DNA of 64,000 bases from Bradyrhizobium daqingense (GCF_021044685.1 NZ_CP088014.1:1550001-1614000); one strand, 5' to 3'; shown: positions 47,582-56,944, counted from the stretch's first letter. The notes: generated by a model from the letters alone, not told the origin. Numbers and translations: made by a program.

Positions 47582-48774
47582 ACAGCGAAGACGAACGTCA
47601 GGGCGACATTCCGCCCGTCGCGCCGCCGGACCTGCGGCTCCGAGGCGAGCGGCCCCGTGTCACACGGCTCTCGCGCAAGGTCCTTGTCGGCCTCGGCGCG
47701 CTGTCTGCCCTCGCGGTCGCGGGCGCGCTCGGCTACGCGCTCCAGACCGGCAACAAGGCGCAGAGCGGCCAAGAACTGCTCAGCACCCAGAACCGGCCTT
47801 CGGCCGAGGGTCTGGCCGGGTTGCCGAAAGACTATACCGGCCTGCCGCGTCAAGCACCGCCGCTCGGGCCGCCGCTGCCCGGCGATCTCGGCAAGCCGAT
47901 CCTCAACACCGGCGCTGCACCGAACACGATGGCGGCGACGTCAGATCCCGAGACGCAGCGCAGGGGCCAGGAAATCGAGGCGGCGCGGGTCAGCCGCCTC
48001 TTTGCCCAAACTGCTCAGCAACCGCAGAGCGTCGGCCAACTCATCCCGAATGCCTCCGCTGGCGCCACGGCCACTCCGGCCGCGACACCGCCCGTCGATG
48101 CCGGATCTGCCCAGAACATGCAGGACCGCAAGACGGCCTTCCTCACTGCTCCGACAGACAAGCGCACGGTCAGTCCGGAACGGCTCGAAGCCAAGGCCTC
48201 ACCTTACGTCGTGCAGGCGGGCACCGTGATTCCGGCTGCGCTCATCACGGGCATTCGTTCCGATCTGCCCGGCCAAGTCACCGCACAGGTGACCGAGGCG
48301 GTCTGGGACAGTCCGTCTGGCAAATATCTTCTGATCCCGCAGGGTGCCAAACTGATAGGTCAGTACGATAGCTCCGTCGCGTTCGGCCAGTCCCGCATCC
48401 TCCTGGTCTGGACCCGCATCATCATGCCGGATGGCAACTCGATCGTGCTAGAGCGCCAGCCCGGCGCCGACACCGGTGGTTATGCCGGTCTCGAGGATGA
48501 GGTCGACAACCACTGGGGCATGCTGTTCAAGGCTGCCGTCCTCTCGACCATGCTCAGCGTCGGAGGCGAGGCGGGCACGAGCCAGAATGAGAACAACCTC
48601 GTTCAAGCGATCCGTAGCGGCGCGTCCAACAGCATCAGCCAGACCGGCCAGCAGATCGTGCAGCGCCAGCTCAACATCCAGCCGACGCTGACCATCCGGC
48701 CAGGTTTCCCGGTGCGGGTCATCGTTACGCGGGATTTGGTGTTGGCTCCCTACCGCCAGGAGGCAAGCCGATGA
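47572..48774 (+). CDS. trbI: TrbI (VirB10-like)
   Basis: 400 residues. A membrane helix VLVGLGALSALAVAGALGYA is followed by a Pro/Gln-rich linker and the conserved C-terminal domain SPYVVQAGTVIPAALITGIR, SDLPGQVTAQVTEAVWDSPS, LLIPQGAKLIGQYDSSVAFG and IRPGFPVRVIVTRDLVL. TrbI spans the envelope and connects inner and outer membrane parts of the pore. It overlaps trbG by 10 bp and the next gene by 4 bp. Confidence 0.92.
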   Translation: MAIDSEDERQGDIPPVAPPDLRLRGERPRVTRLSRKVLVGLGALSALAVAGALGYALQTGNKAQSGQELLSTQNRPSAEGLAGLPKDYTGLPRQAPPLGPPLPGDLGKPILNTGAAPNTMAATSDPETQRRGQEIEAARVSRLFAQTAQQPQSVGQLIPNASAGATATPAATPPVDAGSAQNMQDRKTAFLTAPTDKRTVSPERLEAKASPYVVQAGTVIPAALITGIRSDLPGQVTAQVTEAVWDSPSGKYLLIPQGAKLIGQYDSSVAFGQSRILLVWTRIIMPDGNSIVLERQPGADTGGYAGLEDEVDNHWGMLFKAAVLSTMLSVGGEAGTSQNENNLVQAIRSGASNSISQTGQQIVQRQLNIQPTLTIRPGFPVRVIVTRDLVLAPYRQEASR

Positions 48775-48995
48775 GCAAGCTGAAGCTCGGAACCATCCTC
48801 GACGATAAGCCGGTGAAGATCGCCGTCGAGTTGCCGGCTGCCGTCCATCGCAATCTCCTCGCCTATGCCGAGGCGATCGCGCGCGAGAGCGGACAGCCGG
48901 CACCCGATCCCGCCAAGCTCATCGCTCCGATGATCCAAAGATTCATGGCAACAGACAAGGGGTTTTCAAAGGTGAAACGCGCGGCAACAAATTGA
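48771..48995 (+). CDS. DUF2274 protein at the end of the trb operon
   Basis: A 74-residue protein, MSKLKLGTILDDKPVKIAVE then LPAAVHRNLLAYAEAIARES and PMIQRFMATDKGFSKVKR: the complete DUF2274 family pattern. It consistently follows trbI in rhizobial-type islands and looks like a ribbon-helix-helix protein, so it may regulate the operon. That role is inferred. Confidence 0.85.
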   Translation: MSKLKLGTILDDKPVKIAVELPAAVHRNLLAYAEAIARESGQPAPDPAKLIAPMIQRFMATDKGFSKVKRAATN

Positions 48996-49117
48996 TAAGG
49001 GGACGATCGTTCAGCGTTGCCTTGCAGAAACGGCCGGGACGAAAGCCCATCAAGTCAAATCCGGTCATAGACCAGCATTTTGCTCACGTAGACGCGTTCA
49101 GGTGAACAGGAAGTCAG

Positions 49118-50059
49118 ATGCCATATATCGATGCCACGGGTGTGAAGCTTTATTTTGAGGAAGCCGGGGAAGGTCATCCGATCATTTTCCTGCACGAGTT
49201 CGGCTCAGATAGCCGCGGATGGAAAACCCAGGTTCGCTACTTTTCTCGTGCCTATCGCTGCATCACTTTCAACGCTCGCGGATATGCCCCCAGCGACGTT
49301 CCTGACGATCCGACGCTATATGGCTGGGAGCTCGCTGTGAACGACATCGCCGCCGTCATGCGTGGCCTCGCTGTCGAACACGCACACCTGGTCGGATTGA
49401 GCATGTGCGGATATGCCGCCTTGCAGTTCGGATTACGCTATCCGAAGAGAGCCAGCGCGATTGTCGCGGCCGGTGTGGGATCCGGATCGGCTCCTTCCCA
49501 GCAGGACGCCTGGTCGAGAGAAACCTCCATTCTCGCGCGGGCTTTCATCGAGCGCGGGATGGACGCGATGGCCCGGAGAATGGCGCATGGTCAGACTCGT
49601 ATTCAACTCAAATACAAGGACACACGGAGCTGGGAAGAGTTCCAGGAACGCCTGCGTCACCACTCACCGCTAGGTATGTCGAATACGATGGCGCGCTGTC
49701 AGGGGGTGCGACCGCCATTGCATGATCTGGCCGATCAGTTCTCAACGATGCGAACACCGGTATTGCTGGCCCTGGGCGATGAAGACGCGCCCTGCCTTGA
49801 GACTAACCTGATGCTGAAAGCAGTGCTTCCCAACGCCGGTCTTTGGATCTGTCCCAACACCGGCCACACCATCAATCTGGAAGAGCCGACAGCATTCAAT
49901 GCTCAGCTCGACAGCTTTCTAGCCGCCGTCGAGCGTGGGAGCTGGCGCCGCGGGCATCCGGAAATTGAGGCTGAATCCGATCTGAAACTTGAGATGACGT
50001 GCGATACACGCACGAAGGCAGTGGCCCGTTACTGCAACACTCCAGGCGCTTCACAGTGA
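49118..50059 (+). CDS. Alpha/beta hydrolase
   Basis: A 313-residue protein starting MPYIDATGVKLYFEEAGEGH. Fold markers: PIIFLHEFGSDSRGWKTQVR (oxyanion loop, with His-Glu where His-Gly is usual), FNARGYAPSD, nucleophile elbow LVGLSMCGYAALQFG (Ser95), acid LALGDEDAPC (around Asp221) and PNTGHTINLEEP (His250). All three catalytic residues are present; the elbow reads GLSMC rather than the usual GxSxG. The last 50 residues after ERGSW are atypical and may come from a fused or shifted end. Substrate unknown. It lies upstream of a transporter gene with which it may have formed a pathway. Confidence 0.75.
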   Translation: MPYIDATGVKLYFEEAGEGHPIIFLHEFGSDSRGWKTQVRYFSRAYRCITFNARGYAPSDVPDDPTLYGWELAVNDIAAVMRGLAVEHAHLVGLSMCGYAALQFGLRYPKRASAIVAAGVGSGSAPSQQDAWSRETSILARAFIERGMDAMARRMAHGQTRIQLKYKDTRSWEEFQERLRHHSPLGMSNTMARCQGVRPPLHDLADQFSTMRTPVLLALGDEDAPCLETNLMLKAVLPNAGLWICPNTGHTINLEEPTAFNAQLDSFLAAVERGSWRRGHPEIEAESDLKLEMTCDTRTKAVARYCNTPGASQ

Positions 50060-50067
50060 GTCCTCTC

Positions 50068-50664
50068 ATGAAATCCCGGACCGGCGTTCATCTCAGCGAA
50101 TCCATGTCAACGCGGTTGACCGCCGCGGCTACACGCACGGGAGTCACAAAGTCAGAACTTATTGAAGCCGCGCTCGATAGCTTTCTCGAATCCGATAACG
50201 CTGCTGAACATTTCGCGATCGTGGCAGGCCGCCTCACTGAGTTGAACGATCAGATCGGGCGTCTCGGTGCCGATCTCAAGATGGTGAATGAGGCCGTCGC
50301 CCTTCACGCGCGCTTTCACTTGGCTGTTACGCCCTCGTTATCGGCGGCAGAGCAGCATATGGCGACTGTGGTGGGCTCAGAACGCTTCGATGAGTTCGCT
50401 GCGCAAGTAGGACGTCGTGTTGAGCGGGGGACATCCCTCCTCCGGGAGACGATGAACCGGCGCCTCGTGACGAATAAGAACCGCTGGGCGAGCCACCTTG
50501 CGGCAAGCGCGGATCGCCGCACGAATTGCAGGTCTTCAGAACCAGACCGTCGTCTGTCCGACACGGTTGATGGCGGGTCAGAGCCGAATGCTGCCGTGCG
50601 GGAGGGCGGCAGCATTCGAACCTTTCCAGACCGGACCAACATCCCGCTACAGCGAGAGATCTAA
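50068..50664 (+). CDS. CopG-like ribbon-helix-helix protein of the tra region
   Basis: From ATG 50068, MKSRTGVHLSESMSTRLTAA then ATRTGVTKSELIEAALDSFL is a ribbon-helix-helix. The following helical part (DLKMVNEAVALHARFHLAVT, SERFDEFAAQVGRRVERGTS) matches proteins normally found between traG and trbB in rhizobial islands. Here it lies beyond the distal end of the trb operon and no traG is visible. The last 50 residues (after NKNRWASH) are Arg/Ser-rich and probably out of true frame. Confidence 0.55.
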   Translation: MKSRTGVHLSESMSTRLTAAATRTGVTKSELIEAALDSFLESDNAAEHFAIVAGRLTELNDQIGRLGADLKMVNEAVALHARFHLAVTPSLSAAEQHMATVVGSERFDEFAAQVGRRVERGTSLLRETMNRRLVTNKNRWASHLAASADRRTNCRSSEPDRRLSDTVDGGSEPNAAVREGGSIRTFPDRTNIPLQREI

Positions 50665-50743
50665 CGGCGCTGAAACCACGCCTTATTCGCGGCCGCCTAG
50701 CCCAAGCCGCACCTACGTGCCGCGACGATCAGTTGCAGACGTG

Positions 50744-52005
50744 ATGGGTGTCTCCGCACTTGTCATGCGGGTGTTTCTACCTTTTGCTGTCGGTTATTAC
50801 CTCTCGTACCTCTTCAGGACAATCAACGCTTTGATCGCCGCTCCCCTGACATCGGAATTGGGGCTCGACGCTGGTGATCTTGGCTTGCTGACTTCGGTCT
50901 ATTTTCTCACCTTCGCGGTAGCGCAGATACCCGTCGGCATCCTTCTGGATCGATATGGTCCGCGGCTGATCCAGAGCGTGCTGCTGGTTGCTGCTGCGGT
51001 CGGCGCCGCATTGTTTGCTACGTCAGACAATTTGCTCATGCTGCTTCTAGGTCGGGCGCTACTCGGTCTCGGCGTCGCCGCGAGCCTGACCGCCGGATTG
51101 AAAGCCCTCGTTCTCTGGTTTCCGAAGGACCGTCTTCCGTTTCTCAACGGCCTGATGGTCATGCTCGGTGCATTGGGAGCAGTCACCACGACCTCGCCGG
51201 CGCAGTGGTTGCTGGCTTGGGTTGGGTGGAGGACGCTCTTCGCATTGTTAGCTGTCTTCACGGCCGGCTGTTCGGCGATGATCTATCTCGATGATCTATC
51301 TCGATGATCTATCTCTTGGTGCCGGAGAGTGCATCGGCAACGCCGGTCCTGCGTGGAACAGCCGTGGCCAGCTTGAAGAAGATTTATACCGATCCGCATT
51401 TCTGGCGTCTGGCGCCGCTATCAGCGACTTCCGTCGGCACCGCCTGGGCGCTGCAGGGACTTTGGGCAGCGCAGTGGTTCACTGACGTCGAGGGACTTGA
51501 TCGCGCTGCTTTGGTGCAACATTTGCTTGTCATGACCGTCGCGCTCAGCCTGGGTGCGCTCCTGCTAGGCGTTCTGGCTGATCGGCTGCGTCGCTATGGC
51601 ATTGGAACAGAGGCGCTCCTCGCGGTCGTCGGCCTTATGTTCATTGCCGTGCAATTCGCGATTATCCTGCGATGGCCGTTGTCATCATACGTCCTGTGGG
51701 CCGCTGTGGCCGCCGTCGGCGCAGCTACGGTGCTTAGCTATGCGATCCTGGCTAGTTATTTCCCGAAAGAGCTTGCCGGACGGGCCAATGCTGCGCTGAA
51801 CGTGTTCCATATCGGTGGAGCGTTTGTCCTGCAATATGCCACTGGCGTCGTCCTTGAACATTGGACGCCTCAGGCGGGGCATTATCCGGAGATCGCGTAC
51901 CAGATAGCCTTTTTCCTCAATCTTGTCCTTCAGATCATCGCATGGGTCTGGTTCGCTTTCCCGTGGGTGCTTCGGCCGTCGACGAGCGCTAGGTTCAGCG
52001 ATTAG
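50744..52005 (+). pseudogene. MFS transporter broken by a 13-bp repeat expansion
   Basis: The first frame (start near ATG 50744) holds six helices and the MFS signature GILLDRYGPRLIQSVLLVAA, then GRALLGLGVAASLTAGLKAL. At 51277-51315 the 13-base unit GATGATCTATCTC occurs three times. With one copy the frame would read CSAMIYLLVPES and continue; with three (26 extra bases) it stops at a TGA. The second frame, from MIYLLVPESASATPVLRGTA, contains the remaining six helices to 52005. Both halves are otherwise well preserved, so the break is recent and reversible in principle. Confidence 0.85.
51277..51315. repeat. Triplicated 13-bp tandem repeat
   Basis: Three perfect copies of GATGATCTATCTC. One copy is enough to maintain the reading frame of the MFS transporter. 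Confidence 0.9.
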
Positions 52006-52310
52006 GGGCGCGAGTCGGCGGCAGCCAAGGTTCAGCCTGCCGGGACTGTGAGCGATCACAGCAAGCACCGGCGAATGTTCGACACCGCGACGCACCTCGT
52101 CCAGGAAATGCCGCCCCCCAGGGGTGATCGTGACACCCCGATGCCGATGCTCGAACAGATGCTGCAGTCTTCAGGGATCTCAAAGCTATGCCGATTCTGA
52201 CGCGTAGCGGCGGCGCGACGACGCCGACCAAGGCTGCCAAGTTGATCGCCAATGGTTGGGCGCTTTATCGCAACCGACCGCGCCTTTGCGAAGGCCCGAC
52301 GAAATGCTGT
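52006..52310. other. No confident gene
   Basis: Lies between two convergent genes. Short open frames but no recognised product. Confidence 0.35.
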
Positions 52311-53228
52311 TCAGCTCGCATCTGGGGCAGCGGAAATATCAGGATAGCGCTCCCGAAGCAGGTCGAGCAACGGACGCAGCGATGGATTAGCGTTGTCCTG
52401 CCGCCAATAAGCGCGCAAGCTCAGCCGCGTCGGCCCCTCGGCATCATGCACCTCGCGGAAGGTGACACCCGGATAGACTGCGCCCGTCGCACTTTCCAAT
52501 ACCAGTAGAATGCCCCAGTCCACGCCGACCAAGGAGAGAAGACGGTCGAGCACCACATCATGGCGAACCAGCGGGCAAGGATCGGAAGACCCCAATTTGC
52601 TGTCAAGGAGCTTCAGGAATTCCGGTCCCGGGCCTCGCTGCGACATCAAAAGCGATTCGTGCCTCAGTTCGCCCCAGTGAATTACGTCACGACCTGTCAG
52701 CGGATGGTTCGCGGGGAGGGCGGCAACGACACGCTCGCTCCAGAGCAACAATGACCTGTCGCTCCACCTTGGACTGAGGCCGGCCACAAAGGCGACGTCA
52801 ATCGCGGAGCTGGCGAGATCCGAAATCAGATGGTCGCTCGCTCCGTCAACCAGTTGTCTGTCGACATCGGGGAAGCGGTGCCGGTGCTCGATGAGAGTGG
52901 CCCGGAGATTGCCGGCTGACAGGGAAGTGTGGATGCCGATGGTCAATCGGCCGCTCTCACCACGCGAGCGGTTCTTGCCACGAACCGTGATTGCTTCCGT
53001 CTCATCAACGAAACGCCGGGCAGCTTCGAGGAATTCCTGCCCTTCAACGGTAGGTCGTGTGCCGCCATTGGTACGCTTAAACAGAGTGACGCCCAACCTG
53101 TATTCGAGATTGCGCAGGCCGCGACTAAGAGTGGGTTGCTTGATTCTGAGCGCCTCTGCCGCTTGGCGGAGGCTTCGGTGCTTGGACGCGACGATCGCCC
53201 AGCGCAGGTCTCGAAATTCCACAGGCAC
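52311..53228 (-). CDS. LysR-family transcriptional regulator
   Basis: From GTG 53228 (VPVEFRDLRWAIVASKHRSL) the protein has 305 residues, the family's normal size. The HTH is SLRQAAEALRIKQPTLSRGL then RNLEYRLGVTLFKRTNGG. The substrate-binding domain follows (ESGRLTIGIHTSLSAGNLRA, LLLWSERVVAALPANHPLTG, GVDWGILLVLESATGAVYPG). The frame remains open upstream of 53228 but that part is repeat-rich and unlike LysR. It probably senses a small molecule and regulates nearby genes; the hydrolase and MFS genes are candidates, though it converges on them. Confidence 0.85.
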   Translation of the reverse strand: MPVEFRDLRWAIVASKHRSLRQAAEALRIKQPTLSRGLRNLEYRLGVTLFKRTNGGTRPTVEGQEFLEAARRFVDETEAITVRGKNRSRGESGRLTIGIHTSLSAGNLRATLIEHRHRFPDVDRQLVDGASDHLISDLASSAIDVAFVAGLSPRWSDRSLLLWSERVVAALPANHPLTGRDVIHWGELRHESLLMSQRGPGPEFLKLLDSKLGSSDPCPLVRHDVVLDRLLSLVGVDWGILLVLESATGAVYPGVTFREVHDAEGPTRLSLRAYWRQDNANPSLRPLLDLLRERYPDISAAPDAS

Positions 53229-54115
53229 GGTCGAAACCCTAGGGTAAGTTGCCGGTGACCAATTGACCAATTTTTGTCTTGAATGGCGCACGCCATTTGC
53301 TTGCGCTGCTTCTGGATCTTCCAATTTGGCAAGCGCAAAAATGGGCGAGGCTGGAGCCAAAAAAGTTTGGCAAGTTTGCCTTTCATTTGCTTGCGCTGCT
53401 TCAACCCGCCAATTCGGCCTCGAAAGGGCCATCAAAAGACATCCGCCCTCCGGGCCGGTTAAGACCCTGCCGCCATTTGCTCGGTACCTAGGCTCGCTGG
53501 AGGCACGAGAAGCGCAAGCTCTTCTAACTTCATGTTTCGGGTAAACTGCTATGATTCCAAATGACAGTGAACCAATCGCCAACCCAACCCGATCATGAAA
53601 AAGCCTCCCGAACGACCCGAGAAGCAGTCTTTTCGATTGAAATGGGTAGAACGGGGAAAATCCGTTTTTGTGACCGAGCGTGTGATCCTACACGAGGTAA
53701 TTTTGCGACAGGGCAACAGAAACCGACTGAGCTTCAGGTCAGCTTGGTTGTCCGCCTAAATGCTGTCCGCCAACGGCGCGCAACTGAGGATCGAAGTCGA
53801 CAGGTTTTTGACGACAGTTCAGGCGGCCTGAGCGAACTAGAAGTATAACTGAATCATCGGGATGAAAGCCTCCCACCTATCCAAGTTAAGGCCTAGCTGC
53901 CCGCCTTGCCTTTCTTCTAATCCGCAATTCCTTTTCTGCTACCGATTTTCGGGGTAACTCAATCTTACCCAACTTCAGCGTGAAAGGGCGCTTGAGACCA
54001 AAAAATGGCGATTAGCCTTTCAGTACTACGGCCCCTGGAAGAGGAGGGGCGCGCGGATTACGGGTCGAAGAGCCCAGGAGGGATTAATGCCAAGGACGCA
54101 CGCCGTTTTTCGCGG
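53229..54115. other. Repeat-bearing intergenic region with a doubtful small ORF
   Basis: CATTTGCTTGCGCTGCTTC occurs at 53294-53312 and 53384-53402, 90 bp apart, with related CAATTTGGCAAG/AAGTTTGGCAAG stretches between. A plus-strand frame at 53595-53759 (MKKPPERPEKQSFRLKWVER then GKSVFVTERVILHEVILRQG) may be a small gene or a fragment. Nothing else is recognised. Confidence 0.35.
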
Positions 54116-54346
54116 CTATTCGATGAATCTTGCCCGAAACGCTCTCATCTGCTCCACCCTTCTGGCGCGAACGGTTGGATACAGCGACTGGGGCGGTGTC
54201 ATCCCCGCTAGGGATTGTCCCGGAAGCATGACGCTGGCAGCAATTACAAGCGCGCCAGAACCATAGACGAGATAGTTGTTGGAGGAGTTTGAACTGAGCG
54301 TGGTCGTGCCTGAAGAAACAAGATTGGTTGTCACGGCTTGCTCCAA
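54116..54346 (-). CDS. Possible small membrane or secreted protein
   Basis: Seventy-six residues, MEQAVTTNLVSSGTTTLSSN then a hydrophobic stretch YLVYGSGALVIAASVMLPGQ and a basic C-terminus. The Ser/Thr/Asn-rich start and one membrane-like segment look genuine, but no family is recognised and the start lacks a strong ribosome site. Confidence 0.3.
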   Translation of the reverse strand: MEQAVTTNLVSSGTTTLSSNSSNNYLVYGSGALVIAASVMLPGQSLAGMTPPQSLYPTVRARRVEQMRAFRARFIE

Positions 54347-54375
54347 ATAGATTACGGAAACTTGGACGAGCTTAA

Positions 54376-55929
54376 TTAGTCAAATTCGGTATCGGTCCTC
54401 GCCTGCCGGATCGGCCCAGCAAGGCCACCTTGGATCCTCTGATTGTATTCCCCAACCGCGGCATGCGTGCGCAGCACGCTGTTCACCATCTCGAACATGT
54501 CGTGCATGCGCTGCTCGGAGACCGGGCTCTCGACCACGACGACGAGCTCGGGCTTGTTCGAGGACGCGCGCACCAGGCCCCAGCTGCCGTCCTCGACCGT
54601 GACGCGTCCGCCGTTGACGGTGACGAGATCGCGGATCGCCTGGCCGCCGATCCTGGCGCCCTTGGCCTGCAAGCCTTCAAAATGCTTCACCACCTGGTCG
54701 ATGACGCCGTACTTGGTCTCGTCGGCGCAATGCGGCGACATGGTCGGCGACGACCAGGTTTTCGGCAGCGCGTTCTTCAAATCGGCCATCGACTTGCCCG
54801 GCGCGCGGTCGAGCATGTCGCAGATCGCGAGCGCCGACACCAGGCCGTCGTCATAGCCGCGCCCATACGGCTTGTTGAAGAAGAAGTGGCCGGACTTCTC
54901 GAAGCCCGCGAGCGCACCCGTCTCGTGGGTGCGGCGCTTCATGTAGGAATGGCCGGTCTTCCAATAAGCGACCTTGGCGCCCTGCTTCTGCAGCACGGGA
55001 TCGGTGACGAACAGGCCGGTCGACTTCACGTCGACGATGAACTGCGCGTCCTTGTGGATCGCCGACATGTCGCGGGCGAGCATCACGCCGACCTTGTCGG
55101 CGAAGATTTCCTCGCCGGTGTTGTCGACGACGCCGCAGCGATCGCCGTCACCGTCGAAGCCGAGACCGACATCGGCCTTGTGATGCAGCACCGCATCGCG
55201 GATCGCGTGCAGCATCTCCATGTCTTCCGGATTCGGATTGTATTTCGGGAAGGTGTGGTCGAGCTCGGTGTCGAGCGGGATCACCTCGCAGCCGATCGCC
55301 TCCAGCACCTGCGGCGCGAACGCGCCGGCCGTGCCATTGCCGCGGGCCGCGACGACCTTGAGCTTGCGGGTCAGCTTCGGACGGCTGGTGAGGTCGGCGA
55401 TGTAGCGCGCCGGATAGTTCTCGTGGAACTGGTAGGAGCCGCCGGCCTTGTTCTTGAATTCGGCGTTGAGCACGATTTCCTTCAGCCGCGTCATCTCGTC
55501 GGGGACGAAGGTCAGCGGGCGGTTGGCGCCCATCTTCACGCCGGTCCAGCCATTGTCGTTGTGCGAGGCCGTGACCATGGCGCAGCAGGGCACGTCGAGG
55601 TCGAACTGCGCGAAATAGGCCATCGGCGTCACCGCGAGCCCGATGTCGTGCACCTTGCAGCCCGCAGCCATCAGGCCGGAAATCAGCGCATATTTGATCG
55701 AGGCCGAATAGCCGCGGAAATCATGGCCGGTGACGATCTCCTGCTTGACGCCGAGCTCCGCAATCAGCGCGCCCAGCCCCATGCCGAGCGCCTGGATCCC
55801 CATCAGGTTGATTTCCTTCTGGAACAACCAGCGCGCGTCGTATTCGCGAAAACCCGTGGCCTTCACCATCGGCTCGGATTCGAAGGCATAGGTGTTGGGC
55901 AACAAGACGGATTTCGGCTTGGGGAACAT
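54376..55929 (-). CDS. Phosphomannomutase/phosphoglucomutase
   Basis: Protein of 517 residues from ATG 55929 (MFPKPKSVLLPNTYAFESEP). It converts sugar 1-phosphates and 6-phosphates for polysaccharide and nucleotide-sugar supply. Visible: substrate loop KATGFREYDARWLF, phosphoserine loop AMVTASHNDNGWTGVKMGAN (TASHN), metal loop VGLGFDGDGDRCGVVD, sugar loop GALAGFEKSGHFFF (EKSGH) and C-terminal phosphate site (SWGLVRASSNKPELVVVVES). It is intact, of full length, and its strong GC3 bias is more like housekeeping genes than its neighbours. A symbiotic counterpart (noeK) is known in rhizobia; which type this is cannot be told here. Confidence 0.9.
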   Translation of the reverse strand: MFPKPKSVLLPNTYAFESEPMVKATGFREYDARWLFQKEINLMGIQALGMGLGALIAELGVKQEIVTGHDFRGYSASIKYALISGLMAAGCKVHDIGLAVTPMAYFAQFDLDVPCCAMVTASHNDNGWTGVKMGANRPLTFVPDEMTRLKEIVLNAEFKNKAGGSYQFHENYPARYIADLTSRPKLTRKLKVVAARGNGTAGAFAPQVLEAIGCEVIPLDTELDHTFPKYNPNPEDMEMLHAIRDAVLHHKADVGLGFDGDGDRCGVVDNTGEEIFADKVGVMLARDMSAIHKDAQFIVDVKSTGLFVTDPVLQKQGAKVAYWKTGHSYMKRRTHETGALAGFEKSGHFFFNKPYGRGYDDGLVSALAICDMLDRAPGKSMADLKNALPKTWSSPTMSPHCADETKYGVIDQVVKHFEGLQAKGARIGGQAIRDLVTVNGGRVTVEDGSWGLVRASSNKPELVVVVESPVSEQRMHDMFEMVNSVLRTHAAVGEYNQRIQGGLAGPIRQARTDTEFD

Positions 55930-56125
55930 TGAGACAATCTCAGAAATGCGAGGAATTGACCGCCGCCATAGCGAATGCCCAGGCCGAGGTATCGCGGGCA
56001 TCACACAATGGACAAGGTAGGCTTGTTGGCTAAGTCTTGGTCAGCTTTCCGTCATCGAAAACCAGGAAACGTTGACCTGCACAGCGAGAAGAATGCAGCC
56101 GGCCGGCCAGTTTGGATGGGCGGGG

Positions 56126-56788
56126 TTATAGAAGCCGGGACAATAGCGAGACTAGCTCAGCTTGCCGCCTGGTCCCGGTTCGCAAAAAGACAGCTTTCAG
56201 ATGGTTTCGCGCTGTCCCCGACGAAATGTTCATATAAAATGCAATTTCTTCCAGCGACTTTCCCTCCACCAGCAGCGATGCGAGACGAGCCTGCGCGGGA
56301 GTCAATCCAAAGATCTCCATGACAGAGCTCTGCGAGACGCGAGGTATTTCATTCAGATCAGTCAGGATCAGAAGGGCGCCCATGTCCGGGAGGAGGGGAT
56401 CGCCTGCACTTTCCCAGTCCTGAACGATGGCATCAATGACAATCGGCCGGCGCTGACTCCGGGTGACAACTGTTTGCAAGGTGCTACGGCCCGGTTTGCC
56501 AGACAAAAAGCGGACCTGAGTGATCAGTCGGTCCAGCCTCAGTCGTGACTGAGCATCCGCTGCAAACAGACGCCGTCCCTTCACCGATAGATCGTCATCG
56601 AAAAGCTTCGACGCGTTGTCGTTGACAGCCGCCACGAAGCCATTCTGATCGATCAAAATCGCAGGCCGGCCCAATAGATCAAGCGTACCAATCATACTGG
56701 GCCGTTCCCCACGAGCGATGCGCAATTCACTCGGGCAAAACAAAGCTCCTTTCGGACCTGCCCCCGTTCTCTCGTCACCCTCAAGCAT
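56126..56788 (-). CDS. LuxR-type HTH regulator with PAS-like sensor
   Basis: A 220-residue protein. The N-terminal part (GRPAILIDQNGFVAAVNDNA then SKLFDDDLSVKGRRLFAADA) looks like a PAS sensor. The C-terminal part EIFGLTPAQARLASLLVEGK then SLEEIAFYMNISSGTARNHL and KAVFLRTGTRRQAELVSLL is a LuxR/GerE helix-turn-helix. ATG 56788 is used; an internal ATG (MIGTLDLLGRP) is possible. The gene stands alone on the minus strand, with no cognate kinase or autoinducer synthase nearby. Confidence 0.8.
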   Translation of the reverse strand: MLEGDERTGAGPKGALFCPSELRIARGERPSMIGTLDLLGRPAILIDQNGFVAAVNDNASKLFDDDLSVKGRRLFAADAQSRLRLDRLITQVRFLSGKPGRSTLQTVVTRSQRRPIVIDAIVQDWESAGDPLLPDMGALLILTDLNEIPRVSQSSVMEIFGLTPAQARLASLLVEGKSLEEIAFYMNISSGTARNHLKAVFLRTGTRRQAELVSLLSRLL

Positions 56789-56927
56789 AGCAACAGTTCA
56801 AAAAATGGTTCGCATAACTAATGCTGAAAACGCCATCGTCCCATGTCTCAACTTATAGCTGCGTGCGTCAAAGTGGACAGTCCCATTTGAGATATGTTTC
56901 GCACTAATTTCTAGAGTTTCAGACTGA

Positions 56928-56944
56928 GTCCGTAGGCTACGGAC
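56928..56944. promoter_or_regulatory. 17-bp perfect palindrome upstream of the LuxR-type gene
   Basis: GTCCGTAG-G-CTACGGAC at 56928-56944, about 140 bases upstream of the LuxR-type start, in an otherwise gene-free 266-base interval. Could be an operator or a weak hairpin. No T-run follows. Confidence 0.35.

Noticed and set aside
54430..55932. Plus-strand open frame of 500 codons opposite the sugar phosphomutase
   Set aside because: His/Asp/Glu-rich shadow of a well-conserved enzyme on the minus strand.
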